Of a DNA stretch of 8,201 bases, positions 1 to 6,083 are shown piece after piece. The number at the start of each line of letters is the position of its first letter. Positions within the stretch are counted from its first letter, which is position 1. This stretch comes from an uncultured Enterobacter sp. (GTDB lineage: Bacteria; Pseudomonadota; Gammaproteobacteria; Enterobacterales; Enterobacteriaceae): positions 1 through 8,201 of the forward strand of contig CAMKZP010000145.1 in NCBI GenBank assembly GCA_946477805.1, in the 5' to 3' direction. The position numbers were made by a program, and so were the translations under genes. The notes under the pieces are model-generated. The model did not search any database, had not been told where the DNA came from, and saw only the letters and a program-made list of their open reading frames with translations.

Positions 1-39
1 TGCCTGTCTCGTGGGCTCGGAGATGTGTATAAGAGACAG
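1..39 (+). other. Illumina Nextera adapter left on the contig end (not biological)
   Basis: Bases 6-39 match the 34-nt Nextera read-2 transposase adapter, including the 19-bp Tn5 mosaic end AGATGTGTATAAGAGACAG at 21-39. The preceding five bases TGCCT agree with the end of an i7 index; as I remember the kit, index N703 ends this way, though five bases are weak evidence. Genomic sequence begins cleanly at base 40, in frame with the adjoining gene. This is library-preparation sequence left in the assembly, not a natural Tn5 insertion. Confidence 0.97.
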
Positions 40-237
40 GTCGTGGCTGACGGTGTTGGCTTCGATATATGCAAAATTAATGTCTTCGCCCAGCCCCGGA
101 CGGGTCGGCAGGCTGACCATGCCGCGTTCGTCCATCGGGTCGATCAGGCTGTTGAGGTACGCCGCCGGTTCGTCGTAGTCAAGGAACGGGTGCAGCAGGC
201 CGCGCTCGTACCAGCGGCAGGAGGAGAGCATGGCCTC
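40..237 (-). pseudogene. C-terminal remnant of the interrupted dehydratase, cut off by the adapter
   Basis: Downstream of the TAG the same frame stays open for 66 codons to the adapter. The first six codons belong to the inverted block. From base 218 on, the protein reads CRWYERGLLHPFLDYDEP and continues with a typical dehydratase C-terminus ending in ANTVSHD at base 40. E329 in WYER lies 20 residues after H309. In mandelate racemase the general acid Glu317 is also 20 residues after His297, so the reading register is preserved across the damaged block. Upstream residues plus remnant give about 384 codons, so only a few C-terminal residues are missing beyond the contig end. The remnant has no start or ribosome site of its own and is best seen as part of the gene above. 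Confidence 0.85.
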
Positions 238-254
238 CTACGCCTGGCTGGCGG
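219..254. repeat. 36-nt inverted copy of 450-485 (left arm)
   Basis: Bases 219-254 are the exact reverse complement of 450-485, with mismatches immediately outside at 218/486 and 255/449. The spacer between the arms is 195 nt. The copy at 450-485 encodes the well-formed segment EESMASYAWLA of the dehydratase, so it is the source. The copy at 219-254 encodes nonsense with a stop where the family has conserved barrel sequence, so it is the insert. The register across it is unchanged, which suggests replacement of about 30-36 nt rather than insertion. Confidence 0.97.
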
Positions 255-1191
255 CGCCGTTGCCGTGCACCTCGCAGTCCATGCCGAAGGCTTCCGCCAG
301 GTTCGCCACCTTCAGCGTCGGGGAAATGCCGCCCACGCCGTTGGCTCCGGCGCGCAGGATGTCGCAGGCCCCGGCCGTGATCCAGTCCGCGCGGCTGTGG
401 TGTTTTCCGCCGAGGCTTTCCGGCCCGATAATCGGAATCGACAGGTTTTCCGCCAGCCAGGCGTAGGAGGCCATGCTCTCCTCCTCCATCGGCTCCTCGA
501 ACCAGGCGAAGTTAAGTTTTTCCAGCTCTTTGCCGATCCAGAGCGCTTCGGTGCGGCTGTACCAGTGGTAGCCGTCAATCATCAGGTCGATATCCGGCCC
601 GACCGCTTCGCGCACGGCGGCGCAGGCCTTGACGTCCATCTTCGGGTTGGGGGCGAAGGAGACCGGCGGCATCCAGGTGTGCAGCTTGATGGCCTTATAC
701 CCGCGCGCCACCAGCGTTTCCGCAAAGCTGGCGTACTCGTCCGGCGTAGAGAGCCCGCCCGGCAGATCGTCCCCGCACATGGTGCTGCCGTAGGCCGGAA
801 CCTTGTCGCGGTAGCCGCCCAGCAGCTTCCAGACCGGCATGTTCAGCTTTCGGCCAATCAGATCCCACAGCGCCTGCTCCACGAAGCCCAGCGCGCGCTC
901 GGTGAGCTGGTGCGCGCTCCCCCGCTGCCAGTGCGCCAGATCCTGCCAGATGCGCTCGCGGTTGAAGGCGTCCTGGCCGACCAGCACCTTGCGAAAGAAG
1001 GTGTTGACCACGAACGGGCGCACCACTTCCGGCGGCGCGAACGAATACCCTTGCGTGCCGTCGTCCGCCGTGAGGGTCAGCATCGCCATTTTGGCCATGC
1101 TTTCCGGCCCCGGATGCGAATGCCCCGCGGCGTCGGAGACCCGACGCGTCGGGTACTGGAAGACGGTGACGTTTACAGATTCAATTTTCAT
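238..1191 (-). CDS. Enolase-superfamily acid-sugar dehydratase (mandelate racemase subgroup), truncated by a premature stop
   Basis: This reads as a mandelate racemase/muconate lactonizing enzyme family member, which typically dehydrates acid sugars such as aldonates or aldarates in the cytoplasm. The start ATG at 1189-1191 has an AAGGA ribosome site 6 nt upstream (1198-1202). The capping domain covers about residues 1-125 and the barrel follows. Visible active-site candidates are the KxH motif K169/H171, metal ligands D206, E232 (FEEP) and E258 (GPES), and the D277/H309 general-base dyad (CDILRAG and EVHG). The open frame stops after 317 residues, while the family usually has about 370-400. 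The stop TAG (238-240) lies in a 36-nt inverted copy of the gene's own sequence, and the expected C-terminus continues in the same frame down to base 40. As written, the product would lose the end of the barrel and probably be inactive. The substrate cannot be assigned from sequence. Confidence 0.85.
   Translation of the reverse strand: MKIESVNVTVFQYPTRRVSDAAGHSHPGPESMAKMAMLTLTADDGTQGYSFAPPEVVRPFVVNTFFRKVLVGQDAFNRERIWQDLAHWQRGSAHQLTERALGFVEQALWDLIGRKLNMPVWKLLGGYRDKVPAYGSTMCGDDLPGGLSTPDEYASFAETLVARGYKAIKLHTWMPPVSFAPNPKMDVKACAAVREAVGPDIDLMIDGYHWYSRTEALWIGKELEKLNFAWFEEPMEEESMASYAWLAENLSIPIIGPESLGGKHHSRADWITAGACDILRAGANGVGGISPTLKVANLAEAFGMDCEVHGNGAASQA
450..485. repeat. 36-nt inverted copy of 219-254 (right arm, source copy)
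   Basis: This is the partner of the arm at 219-254 and lies within intact dehydratase coding sequence on the minus strand, just after the FEEP metal-ligand motif. On the minus strand it reads GGAGGAGAGCATGGCC and onward. Because the surrounding protein is continuous here, this copy is taken as the original. Confidence 0.97.
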
Positions 1192-1243
1192 TATCAGTCC
1201 TTAACGCTACAGAGGTTCAACGCGACTTGTATTTTGAAAAGCT

Positions 1244-1253
1244 GTTTCGAAAC
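1244..1253. promoter_or_regulatory. Palindrome GTTTCGAAAC, candidate operator for the dehydratase gene
   Basis: This perfect 10-bp palindrome with a central CG lies 53 bp upstream of the dehydratase start. The central CG and dyad form resemble LacI-family operators, but no regulator gene for it is visible in the window. The core TTTCGAAA recurs at 1411-1418, 166 bp away centre to centre. Confidence 0.35.
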
Positions 1254-1336
1254 TAACTTTAAGCGCAAAATTCGTCCGCTGCCTTAGACAAATTCCGTTA
1301 AGCGTCGACCATTTTTTGGGCATATGCACGGGAAGG

Positions 1337-1352
1337 AGTGACAGTTTTCACA
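1337..1352 (-). promoter_or_regulatory. Candidate CRP (cAMP receptor protein) binding site
   Basis: On the minus strand the sequence is TGTGA-AAACTG-TCACT, matching nine of the ten core positions of the CRP consensus TGTGA-N6-TCACA with the correct 6-bp spacing. It lies about 146 bp upstream of the dehydratase start. CRP activation would suit a catabolic sugar-acid gene. No matching promoter was recognised, so function is inferred from the site alone. Confidence 0.55.
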
Positions 1353-1423
1353 AAAGACGGAGGAAGTGTGAAGTGGATCGGGATGGAGGTTTGTATGAAA
1401 TGAAATTGGGTTTCGAAATAAAA

Positions 1424-1461
1424 CCCCTCACCCCTGCCCTCTCCCCGGAGGGGAGAGGGGG
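1424..1461 (+). repeat. REP-like hairpin repeat, copy A
   Basis: The core is CCCTCTCCCC (1437-1446) and GGGGAGAGGG (1450-1459), a perfect 10-bp stem with a 3-nt loop, preceded by CCCCTCACCCC. Sequence of this type is a common intergenic repeat in enterobacterial genomes. The left part (1425-1445) is the reverse complement of 1517-1537 in copy B with two mismatches, so the two copies form a BIME-like inverted pair. Confidence 0.75.
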
Positions 1462-1496
1462 AAGTAATTGCACCGCGCCCTAAGGACAGAGTGAGC

Positions 1497-1525
1497 AAAA
1501 CATTCCCTCTCCCTTCGGGAGAGGG
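1497..1525 (-). terminator. Possible fbaB terminator formed by repeat copy B
   Basis: In the fbaB transcript the 9-bp stem is followed by AATG and then a run of four T (1497-1500 on the plus strand are AAAA). The stem is strong, but the U-run is short and displaced by four bases, so it may be an inefficient terminator or mainly an RNA-stabilising 3' hairpin. Confidence 0.4.
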
Positions 1526-1537
1526 CTAGGGTGAGGG
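1505..1537 (-). repeat. REP-like hairpin repeat, copy B (inverted relative to A)
   Basis: CCCTCTCCC (1505-1513) and GGGAGAGGG (1517-1525) form a perfect 9-bp stem with a 3-nt loop, followed by CTAGGGTGAGGG. It is the same unit as copy A in opposite orientation, starting only 13 bp past the fbaB stop. Confidence 0.75.
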
Positions 1538-1550
1538 CGAGGGCGAAGAT

Positions 1551-2603
1551 TTACGCAATAGTGACTTTACTGTCCAGATACACATCCTGAACCGCGTTAA
1601 TCAGCTTAACCCCGTCGGCCATGGTTTTCTTGAACGCCTTACGGCCCAGAATCAGCCCCATGCCGCCCGCGCGTTTGTTGATCACCGCCGTGCGCACCGC
1701 GTCGGTCAGGTCAGTTTCACCGCCCGCCGCGCCGCCGGAGTTAATCAGCCCCGCTCGGCCCATGTAGCAGTTCGCCAGCTGGTAGCGCACCAGATCGATC
1801 GGGTTTTCGCTGGTCAGCTTGCTGTAGACGCGATCGTCGGTATAGCCGAAGTTCACCGCCTTGTAGCCGCCGTTGTTTTCGGCCATTTTCTGCTTCACGA
1901 TATCCGCGCCGATGGTGGCCGCCAGGTGGTTGGCCTGGCCGGTCAGGTCAGCAGAAACGTGGTAGTCCACGCCGTCTTTCTTGAACGCGTTGTTGCGCAG
2001 ATACGCCCACAGCACGGTTACCATCCCCAGCTCGTGCGCGCGCTCGAACGCCGCGGAGATCTCTTCGATTTGACGACGCGACTGCTCAGAGCCGAAATAG
2101 ATGGTCGCCCCGACCGCCACCGCGCCCATATTGAACGCCTGCTCGACGCTGGCGTAGAGGGTCTGGTCATATTCGGTCGGGTAGCTCAGGGTTTCGTTGT
2201 GGTTCAGCTTAACGAGGAACGGTATGCGGTGCGCGTAGCGGCGGGACACGGAGGCCAGCACGCCGTAGGTGGAGGCCACGCAGTTACAGCCCGCCTCAAT
2301 CGCCAGCTCAACGATGTTTTTCGGATCGAAATAGAGCGGGTTGGCGGCAAACGATGCCCCCGCAGAGTGTTCAACGCCCTGGTCAACCGGCAGAATGGAG
2401 AGGTAGCCCGTACCCGCCAGGCGCCCGGTATTATAGAGCGTTTGCATGTTTCGCAGTACGGCAGGGGGACGGTTGTTATCAATCATTACGCGGTCTACGT
2501 AGTCGTGACCGGGCAGGTAGAGCTGGTCGGCTGGAATGGTCATACAACGATGCTGTAAAAGGCCGTCGGCGTCTTTGCCAAGCAGCTGCGCAATATCAGT
2601 CAT
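1551..2603 (-). CDS. fbaB: Class I fructose-bisphosphate aldolase (DhnA/FbaB family)
   Basis: The protein has 350 residues, the same length as I recall for E. coli FbaB, and is nearly identical to it throughout. It cleaves fructose 1,6-bisphosphate into dihydroxyacetone phosphate and glyceraldehyde 3-phosphate, or makes it in reverse, by a metal-independent Schiff-base mechanism in the cytoplasm. K237 in ADIVKQK is in the position expected of the Schiff-base lysine. Other family landmarks are LPVDQGVEHS (71-80), KLNHNETL (132-139) and the phosphate-binding GGAAGGE segment near the C-terminus. The ATG at 2601-2603 is preceded by GGGAG (2611-2615) at 7-nt spacing. In E. coli the class I enzyme is associated with gluconeogenic growth. 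The gene is transcribed divergently from yegT. Its leader can form a hairpin that takes in the ribosome site, described separately. Confidence 0.98.
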   Translation of the reverse strand: MTDIAQLLGKDADGLLQHRCMTIPADQLYLPGHDYVDRVMIDNNRPPAVLRNMQTLYNTGRLAGTGYLSILPVDQGVEHSAGASFAANPLYFDPKNIVELAIEAGCNCVASTYGVLASVSRRYAHRIPFLVKLNHNETLSYPTEYDQTLYASVEQAFNMGAVAVGATIYFGSEQSRRQIEEISAAFERAHELGMVTVLWAYLRNNAFKKDGVDYHVSADLTGQANHLAATIGADIVKQKMAENNGGYKAVNFGYTDDRVYSKLTSENPIDLVRYQLANCYMGRAGLINSGGAAGGETDLTDAVRTAVINKRAGGMGLILGRKAFKKTMADGVKLINAVQDVYLDSKVTIA

Positions 2604-2607
2604 AGTG

Positions 2608-2641
2608 ATGCTCCCGTAAGCCCGACGTGAAGTCGGAGCAT
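2608..2641 (-). promoter_or_regulatory. fbaB leader hairpin that pairs with the Shine-Dalgarno sequence
   Basis: ATGCTCC (2608-2614) and GGAGCAT (2635-2641) are perfect 7-bp complements. In the fbaB mRNA the promoter-distal arm covers most of GGGAG, the ribosome binding site. A competing 5-bp stem, CCGAC (2622-2626) with GTCGG (2632-2636), shares two bases with the outer arm, so two mutually exclusive folds are possible. No known ligand motif was recognised. A regulatory role is inference. Confidence 0.35.
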
Positions 2642-2733
2642 GTTATCCAAACCCACATTTTTGCAGGCAGACTAAGCCTGGACCCGACTTAACAGATTTT
2701 CCACCGTCTGCAACTTTTTTAAGCACAATCTGC

Positions 2734-2747
2734 TGGCTCGTTTCATG
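2734..2747 (-). promoter_or_regulatory. Weak candidate Cra (FruR) half-site upstream of fbaB
   Basis: The minus strand reads CATGAAACGAGCCA, which contains the left Cra half-site TGAAACG. The right half departs from the consensus. Cra control of a glycolytic/gluconeogenic aldolase is plausible, but the site is only half conserved. Confidence 0.22.
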
Positions 2748-2782
2748 TACAACAATTTTGTTACACTGATCAAACAATCGCC

Positions 2783-2832
2783 TTAAAGGTATTTAAAAGG
2801 TATCATTGAATGGTATGTTAAAGGCGTACCTT
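2783..2832 (+). promoter_or_regulatory. Repeated GGTAT elements in the yegT upstream region (candidate operator)
   Basis: AAAGGTAT occurs at 2785-2792 and again at 2796-2803, one helical turn apart, with a third near-copy AATGGTAT at 2809-2816. AAGG-CGTA-CCTT at 2821-2832 adds an inverted half-site pair. The third copy also makes TGG-TATGTT, a possible extended -10 (2811-2819) that would start RNA near 2826. I saw no good -35. Such repeats between promoter elements and the ribosome site suit a local regulator, YegW being the obvious candidate, but that link is inferred. Confidence 0.4.
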
Positions 2833-2854
2833 CCCTGACATGCAGGATTAAACA

Positions 2855-4132
2855 ATGAAAACGAAAGTCCAACTGTCATTCATGATGTTTGTTGAATGGT
2901 TTATCTGGGGCGCCTGGTTCGTGCCGCTGTGGCTGTGGCTGAGCAAAAGCGGGTTTACCGCCGGGGAAATCGGCTGGTCTTACGCCTGTACCGCCATTGC
3001 CGCGATCCTCTCGCCTATTCTGGTCGGCTCGCTGACGGACCGTTTCTTCGCCGCCCAAAAAGTGCTGGCGGTGCTGATGTTTGCCGGTGCCATTCTGATG
3101 TACTTCGCCGCGCAGCAGACCCAGTTCAGCACCTTCTTCCCGCTGCTGCTGGCCTACTCCCTCACCTATATGCCGACCATCGCGCTGACCAACAGCATTG
3201 CCTTCGCCAACGTGGACGACGTCGAGGCCGATTTCCCGCGCATCCGCGTGATGGGCACTATCGGCTGGATCGCCTCTGGCCTGGCCTGCGGTTTCCTGCC
3301 GCAGATGATGGGCTATAGCGACATCTCGGACACCAATATCCCGCTGCTGATGACCGCCGCCAGCTCCGCGCTGCTGGGCGTGTTCGCCCTGTTCCTGCCG
3401 AATACGCCGCCGAAGAGCACCGGCAAGCTGGACTTCAAGGTCATGCTGGGGCTGGACGCGCTGATCCTGCTGCGCGACAGAAACTTCCTGGTGTTCTTCT
3501 TCTGTTCGTTCCTGTTCGCGATGCCGCTGGCGTTTTACTACATCTTTGCCAACGGCTACCTCACCGAAGTGGGGATGAAAAACGCCACCGGCTGGATGAC
3601 CCTCGGCCAGTTCTCCGAAATCTTCTTTATGCTGGCGCTGCCGTTCTTCACCAAACGCTTTGGTATTAAGAAGGTTCTGCTGCTGGGCCTGATCACCGCC
3701 GCCATCCGCTACGGCTTTTTCGTGTACGGCGGCGCGGACCAGTACTTCACCTACGCCCTGCTGTTCCTCGGCATTCTGCTGCACGGCGTGAGCTACGACT
3801 TCTACTACGTGACCGCGTACATTTACGTGGATAAAAAAGCGCCGGCGCACATGCGTACCGCCGCGCAGGGCTTGATTACGCTGTGCTGTCAGGGCTTTGG
3901 TAGCCTGCTGGGATACCGCCTGGGCGGCGTAATGATGGAGAAAATGTTCGCTTACAAAGAGCCGGTGAACGGTCTGACCTTCAACTGGGCCGGAATGTGG
4001 ACATTTGGCGGGATCATGATTGCCGTGATTGCCGTGCTGTTTATGCTGTTTTTCCGCGAATCGGATAAAGAGATCGCCGCAATTGAGGTGGTCGATGGCG
4101 ATACCGCGCTGACACAAGGGGAAGTTAAATGA
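2855..4132 (+). CDS. yegT: Nucleoside:H+ symporter family MFS transporter YegT
   Basis: This 425-residue inner-membrane protein is colinear with E. coli YegT, a relative of NupG and XapB in the nucleoside:H+ symporter family. The sequence shows about 12 hydrophobic helices. The first starts within MMFVEWFIWGAWFVPLW (residues 10-26), an N-terminal signature of this family. LTDRFF (62-67) is the MFS loop motif after helix 2, and RIRVMGTIGWIASG marks helix 5. The actual substrate of YegT is not established. Nucleosides or related ribosyl compounds are expected from the family. The ATG at 2855 has AGGA (2844-2847) at 7-nt spacing. The stop codon overlaps the yegU start as ATGA (4129-4132), so transporter and hydrolase are translationally coupled. 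The chain ends in a charged cytoplasmic tail after the last helix. Confidence 0.95.
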   Translation: MKTKVQLSFMMFVEWFIWGAWFVPLWLWLSKSGFTAGEIGWSYACTAIAAILSPILVGSLTDRFFAAQKVLAVLMFAGAILMYFAAQQTQFSTFFPLLLAYSLTYMPTIALTNSIAFANVDDVEADFPRIRVMGTIGWIASGLACGFLPQMMGYSDISDTNIPLLMTAASSALLGVFALFLPNTPPKSTGKLDFKVMLGLDALILLRDRNFLVFFFCSFLFAMPLAFYYIFANGYLTEVGMKNATGWMTLGQFSEIFFMLALPFFTKRFGIKKVLLLGLITAAIRYGFFVYGGADQYFTYALLFLGILLHGVSYDFYYVTAYIYVDKKAPAHMRTAAQGLITLCCQGFGSLLGYRLGGVMMEKMFAYKEPVNGLTFNWAGMWTFGGIMIAVIAVLFMLFFRESDKEIAAIEVVDGDTALTQGEVK

Positions 4133-5133
4133 AACAAGAACGTATTCTCGGTGCTCTTTACGGCCAGGCGTTAGGGGATGCGATGGGCATGCCGTCGGAG
4201 CTGTGGTCAAGAAAGCGCGTCAAGGCGCACTTCGGCTGGATCGACCGCTTCCTGCCCGGCCCGGCTGAAAACAACGCGGCCTGCTATTTTAAGCGCGCGG
4301 AGTTCACCGACGACACCTCGATGGCGCTCTGCCTGGCGGATGCGATCGTCGAGTGCGACGGGCAGATCGACGGGGACGTTATCGGCAAACACATTCTGCG
4401 CTGGGCGCTGGATTTCGACGCGTTCAATAAGAACGTGCTCGGCCCGACCTCCAAAATCGCCCTCAATGCGATTCGCGACGGCAGGCCGGTGAGCGAGCTG
4501 GAAAACAACGGCGTCACCAACGGGGCGGCGATGCGCGCTTCCCCGCTGGGCTGCCTGCTTCCGGCTACCCGTCTGGAACATTTTGTCGAGCAGGTCGCGC
4601 TGGCCTCCAGCCCGACGCACAAATCGGACCTCGCCGTTGCCGGGGCAGTGGTGATTGCGTGGGCCATTTCGCGCGCCATCGACGGTGAACGCTGGCAAAA
4701 CATCGTTGATGCCCTGCCGGGGATCGCCCGCTATGCGCAGGACGCGAAAAACACCACCTTTAGCGCATCGCTGGCGGCACGTATTGAGCTGGCGCTTAAA
4801 ACCGTGCGTGAGGCAAACGGCACAGAATCGGCCAGCGAGCAGGTGTATCAGCTGGTGGGCGCAGGAACCAGCACCATTGAGTCCGTTCCGGCGGCGATTG
4901 CGATGGTCGAGCTGGCGGGAACCGATCCCAACCGCTGCGCCATTCTGTGCGCCAATCTGGGCGGGGATACCGACACCATTGGCGCGATGGCAACGGCCCT
5001 CTGCGGCGCGCTGCACGGCGTGCAGGCCATTGACCCTGCGCTGAAGGCCGAGCTCGACGCCGTTAACCGGCTCGATTTTAGCCACTATTGCGAAAAACTC
5101 CTGCACTACCGGGAGCAAAGGGAGGGCGTATGA
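4129..5133 (+). CDS. yegU: ADP-ribosylglycohydrolase family protein YegU
   Basis: This 334-residue all-helical DraG/ARH-type hydrolase is expected to cleave an N- or O-glycosidic bond to ribose using two divalent metal ions, in the cytoplasm. The family metal-binding motifs are intact: LGDAMG (15-20), the DDT triad at 61-63 (FTDDTS), the NGAAMRASPLG segment (131-141), the conserved TH at 163-164, and GGDTDTIGA at 278-286 with D280 and D282. Nothing suggests inactivation. The ATG at 4129 overlaps the yegT stop by four bases and has AAGGGGAA just upstream. The end overlaps the yegV start in the same way. No dinitrogenase reductase or ADP-ribosyltransferase gene is nearby, so reversing a protein modification is less likely than releasing ribose from an imported small molecule. 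The true substrate is unknown. Confidence 0.93.
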   Translation: MKQERILGALYGQALGDAMGMPSELWSRKRVKAHFGWIDRFLPGPAENNAACYFKRAEFTDDTSMALCLADAIVECDGQIDGDVIGKHILRWALDFDAFNKNVLGPTSKIALNAIRDGRPVSELENNGVTNGAAMRASPLGCLLPATRLEHFVEQVALASSPTHKSDLAVAGAVVIAWAISRAIDGERWQNIVDALPGIARYAQDAKNTTFSASLAARIELALKTVREANGTESASEQVYQLVGAGTSTIESVPAAIAMVELAGTDPNRCAILCANLGGDTDTIGAMATALCGALHGVQAIDPALKAELDAVNRLDFSHYCEKLLHYREQREGV

Positions 5134-6083
5134 GTTCGTTTGCCCAACGCCTTAAAACGCTGCACGCCACGCGCCCGGTGACGGTGCTGGGCGCGGCGGT
5201 GATTGACGTCATCGCCGACGCTTACGCCCTGCCCTGGCGCGGGTGCGACATTGAACTCAGGCAGCAGGGTGTGAATATCGGCGGCTGCGCGCTGAACATC
5301 GCTATCGCCCTAAAACGGCTCGGCATTTCGGCGCAAAACGCGCTTCCCGGCGGCCACGGCGTGTGGGCGGATATTATCCGCAACGCGATGGCGAAGCAGG
5401 ATCTGCACAGCGCCGTGGAGGCCGATTCCGGCGATAACGGCTGGTGCCTGGCGCTGGTGGAACCTGACGGCGAGCGTACCTTTATGTCCTTTAGCGGCGT
5501 GGAGAACCAGTGGCAGCAGAGCTGGCTTGACGGGCTTAACGTACCGCCGAACAGCCTGGTCTCTTTGTCCGGCTATCAGCTCTCGTCGCCTTCCGGCGAG
5601 CTGCTGACGCGCTGGCTCGAAGGGCTGCAGAACGTGACGGCCTTCATCGATTTCGGCCCCCGCATTGCGGATATTCCCGATGCGCTGATGGCGCGGATTA
5701 TGGCCTGCAGGCCAATCGTGTCGCTCAATCGACAGGAAGCGGAAACGGCGGCTGAAAGGCTGGGAGTTGAGGCTGAGCACCTTGGCGCAGCGTGGCAGCA
5801 GCGTTTCGGCGCGGCGCTGATCGTGCGACATGATAAAGACGGTGCCGCCTGGTACAACGGAGATGCTTCGGGCGTTGTGCCGGCGTTTCCCGCCACGGTG
5901 GTGGATACCATTGGCGCAGGCGACAGCCACGCGGGCGGCACGCTCGCCGGGCTGGCTGCGGGCTGGACGCTGGCAGATGCCGTGCTGCTGGGGAATGCGG
6001 TTGCCGCCTGGGTGGTCAGCCACCGCGGCGGCGACTGTGCGCCCGAGCGCGAGGAATTACTCCTCGCACACAAAGACGTATAG
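5130..6083 (+). CDS. yegV: PfkB-family (ribokinase-like) sugar kinase YegV
   Basis: I take the ATG at 5130, giving 317 residues. It forms an ATGA overlap with the yegU stop and has GGAGG (5121-5125) at 4-nt spacing. A start 14 codons upstream at 5088 lacks such support and would only add sequence overlapping yegU. Family marks are the N-terminal strand VLGAAVIDVIADAYALP (19-35), the NIGGCALNIAIALKRLG sugar-binding segment (49-65), the NxxE motif N200/E203, and the C-terminal DTIGAGDSHAGG anion hole with catalytic D265. It should transfer phosphate from ATP to a sugar or nucleoside hydroxyl. Following a transporter and an ADP-ribosyl-type hydrolase, the released ribosyl or base-bearing product is the likely acceptor, but this is not shown. 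The 3' end overlaps convergent yegW by 27 bp. Confidence 0.94.
   Translation: MSSFAQRLKTLHATRPVTVLGAAVIDVIADAYALPWRGCDIELRQQGVNIGGCALNIAIALKRLGISAQNALPGGHGVWADIIRNAMAKQDLHSAVEADSGDNGWCLALVEPDGERTFMSFSGVENQWQQSWLDGLNVPPNSLVSLSGYQLSSPSGELLTRWLEGLQNVTAFIDFGPRIADIPDALMARIMACRPIVSLNRQEAETAAERLGVEAEHLGAAWQQRFGAALIVRHDKDGAAWYNGDASGVVPAFPATVVDTIGAGDSHAGGTLAGLAAGWTLADAVLLGNAVAAWVVSHRGGDCAPEREELLLAHKDV

Larger units (their letters stand above)
1192..1550. other. Intergenic region between fbaB and the dehydratase gene
   Basis: This 359-bp gap holds the upstream region of the dehydratase gene and the downstream region of fbaB. Going from the dehydratase start outward it contains the ribosome site (1198-1202), the palindrome GTTTCGAAAC (1244-1253), a CRP-like site (1337-1352), a second TTTCGAAA (1411-1418), and an inverted pair of REP-like hairpins (1424-1461 and 1505-1537). 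I found no credible sigma-70 promoter. TCTAAG at 1283-1288 is the best -10 on the minus strand but is poor. The 66-codon frame here on the minus strand reads through the repeats and is not believable as a gene. Confidence 0.7.

Noticed and set aside
1..39. Tn5 mosaic end as a natural transposon terminus
   Set aside because: The full flanking 34-nt Nextera read-2 adapter is present, and the contig ends there, so it is library-derived.
25..1287. 420-codon plus-strand frame starting in the adapter
   Set aside because: It is antisense to the dehydratase gene, begins inside adapter sequence, and its protein is Arg/His/Val-rich with no recognisable family.
1298..1498. 66-codon minus-strand frame in the intergenic region
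   Set aside because: Much of it is translation of the REP-like hairpin (PLRGEGRGEG). It has no ribosome site and is a typical spurious prediction.
2736..2780. AT-rich AACAATTTTGTT dyad and TGATCA as defined operators
   Set aside because: Such short dyads are expected by chance in an AT-rich intergenic segment, and no family consensus fits.
2876..4210. 444-codon minus-strand frame opposite yegT and yegU
   Set aside because: It is a GC-driven shadow of yegT with His/Gln/Arg-rich translation and no domain. It crosses the yegT-yegU junction.
5088..5129. Upstream yegV start giving 331 residues
   Set aside because: It would overlap yegU by 46 bp, whereas the ATG at 5130 has GGAGG spacing and an ATGA overlap.
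6000..6056. GC-rich inverted repeat (GCCGCC/GGTGGC) as a yegW terminator
   Set aside because: The stem is short with a wobble pair and no T-run follows on the minus strand.
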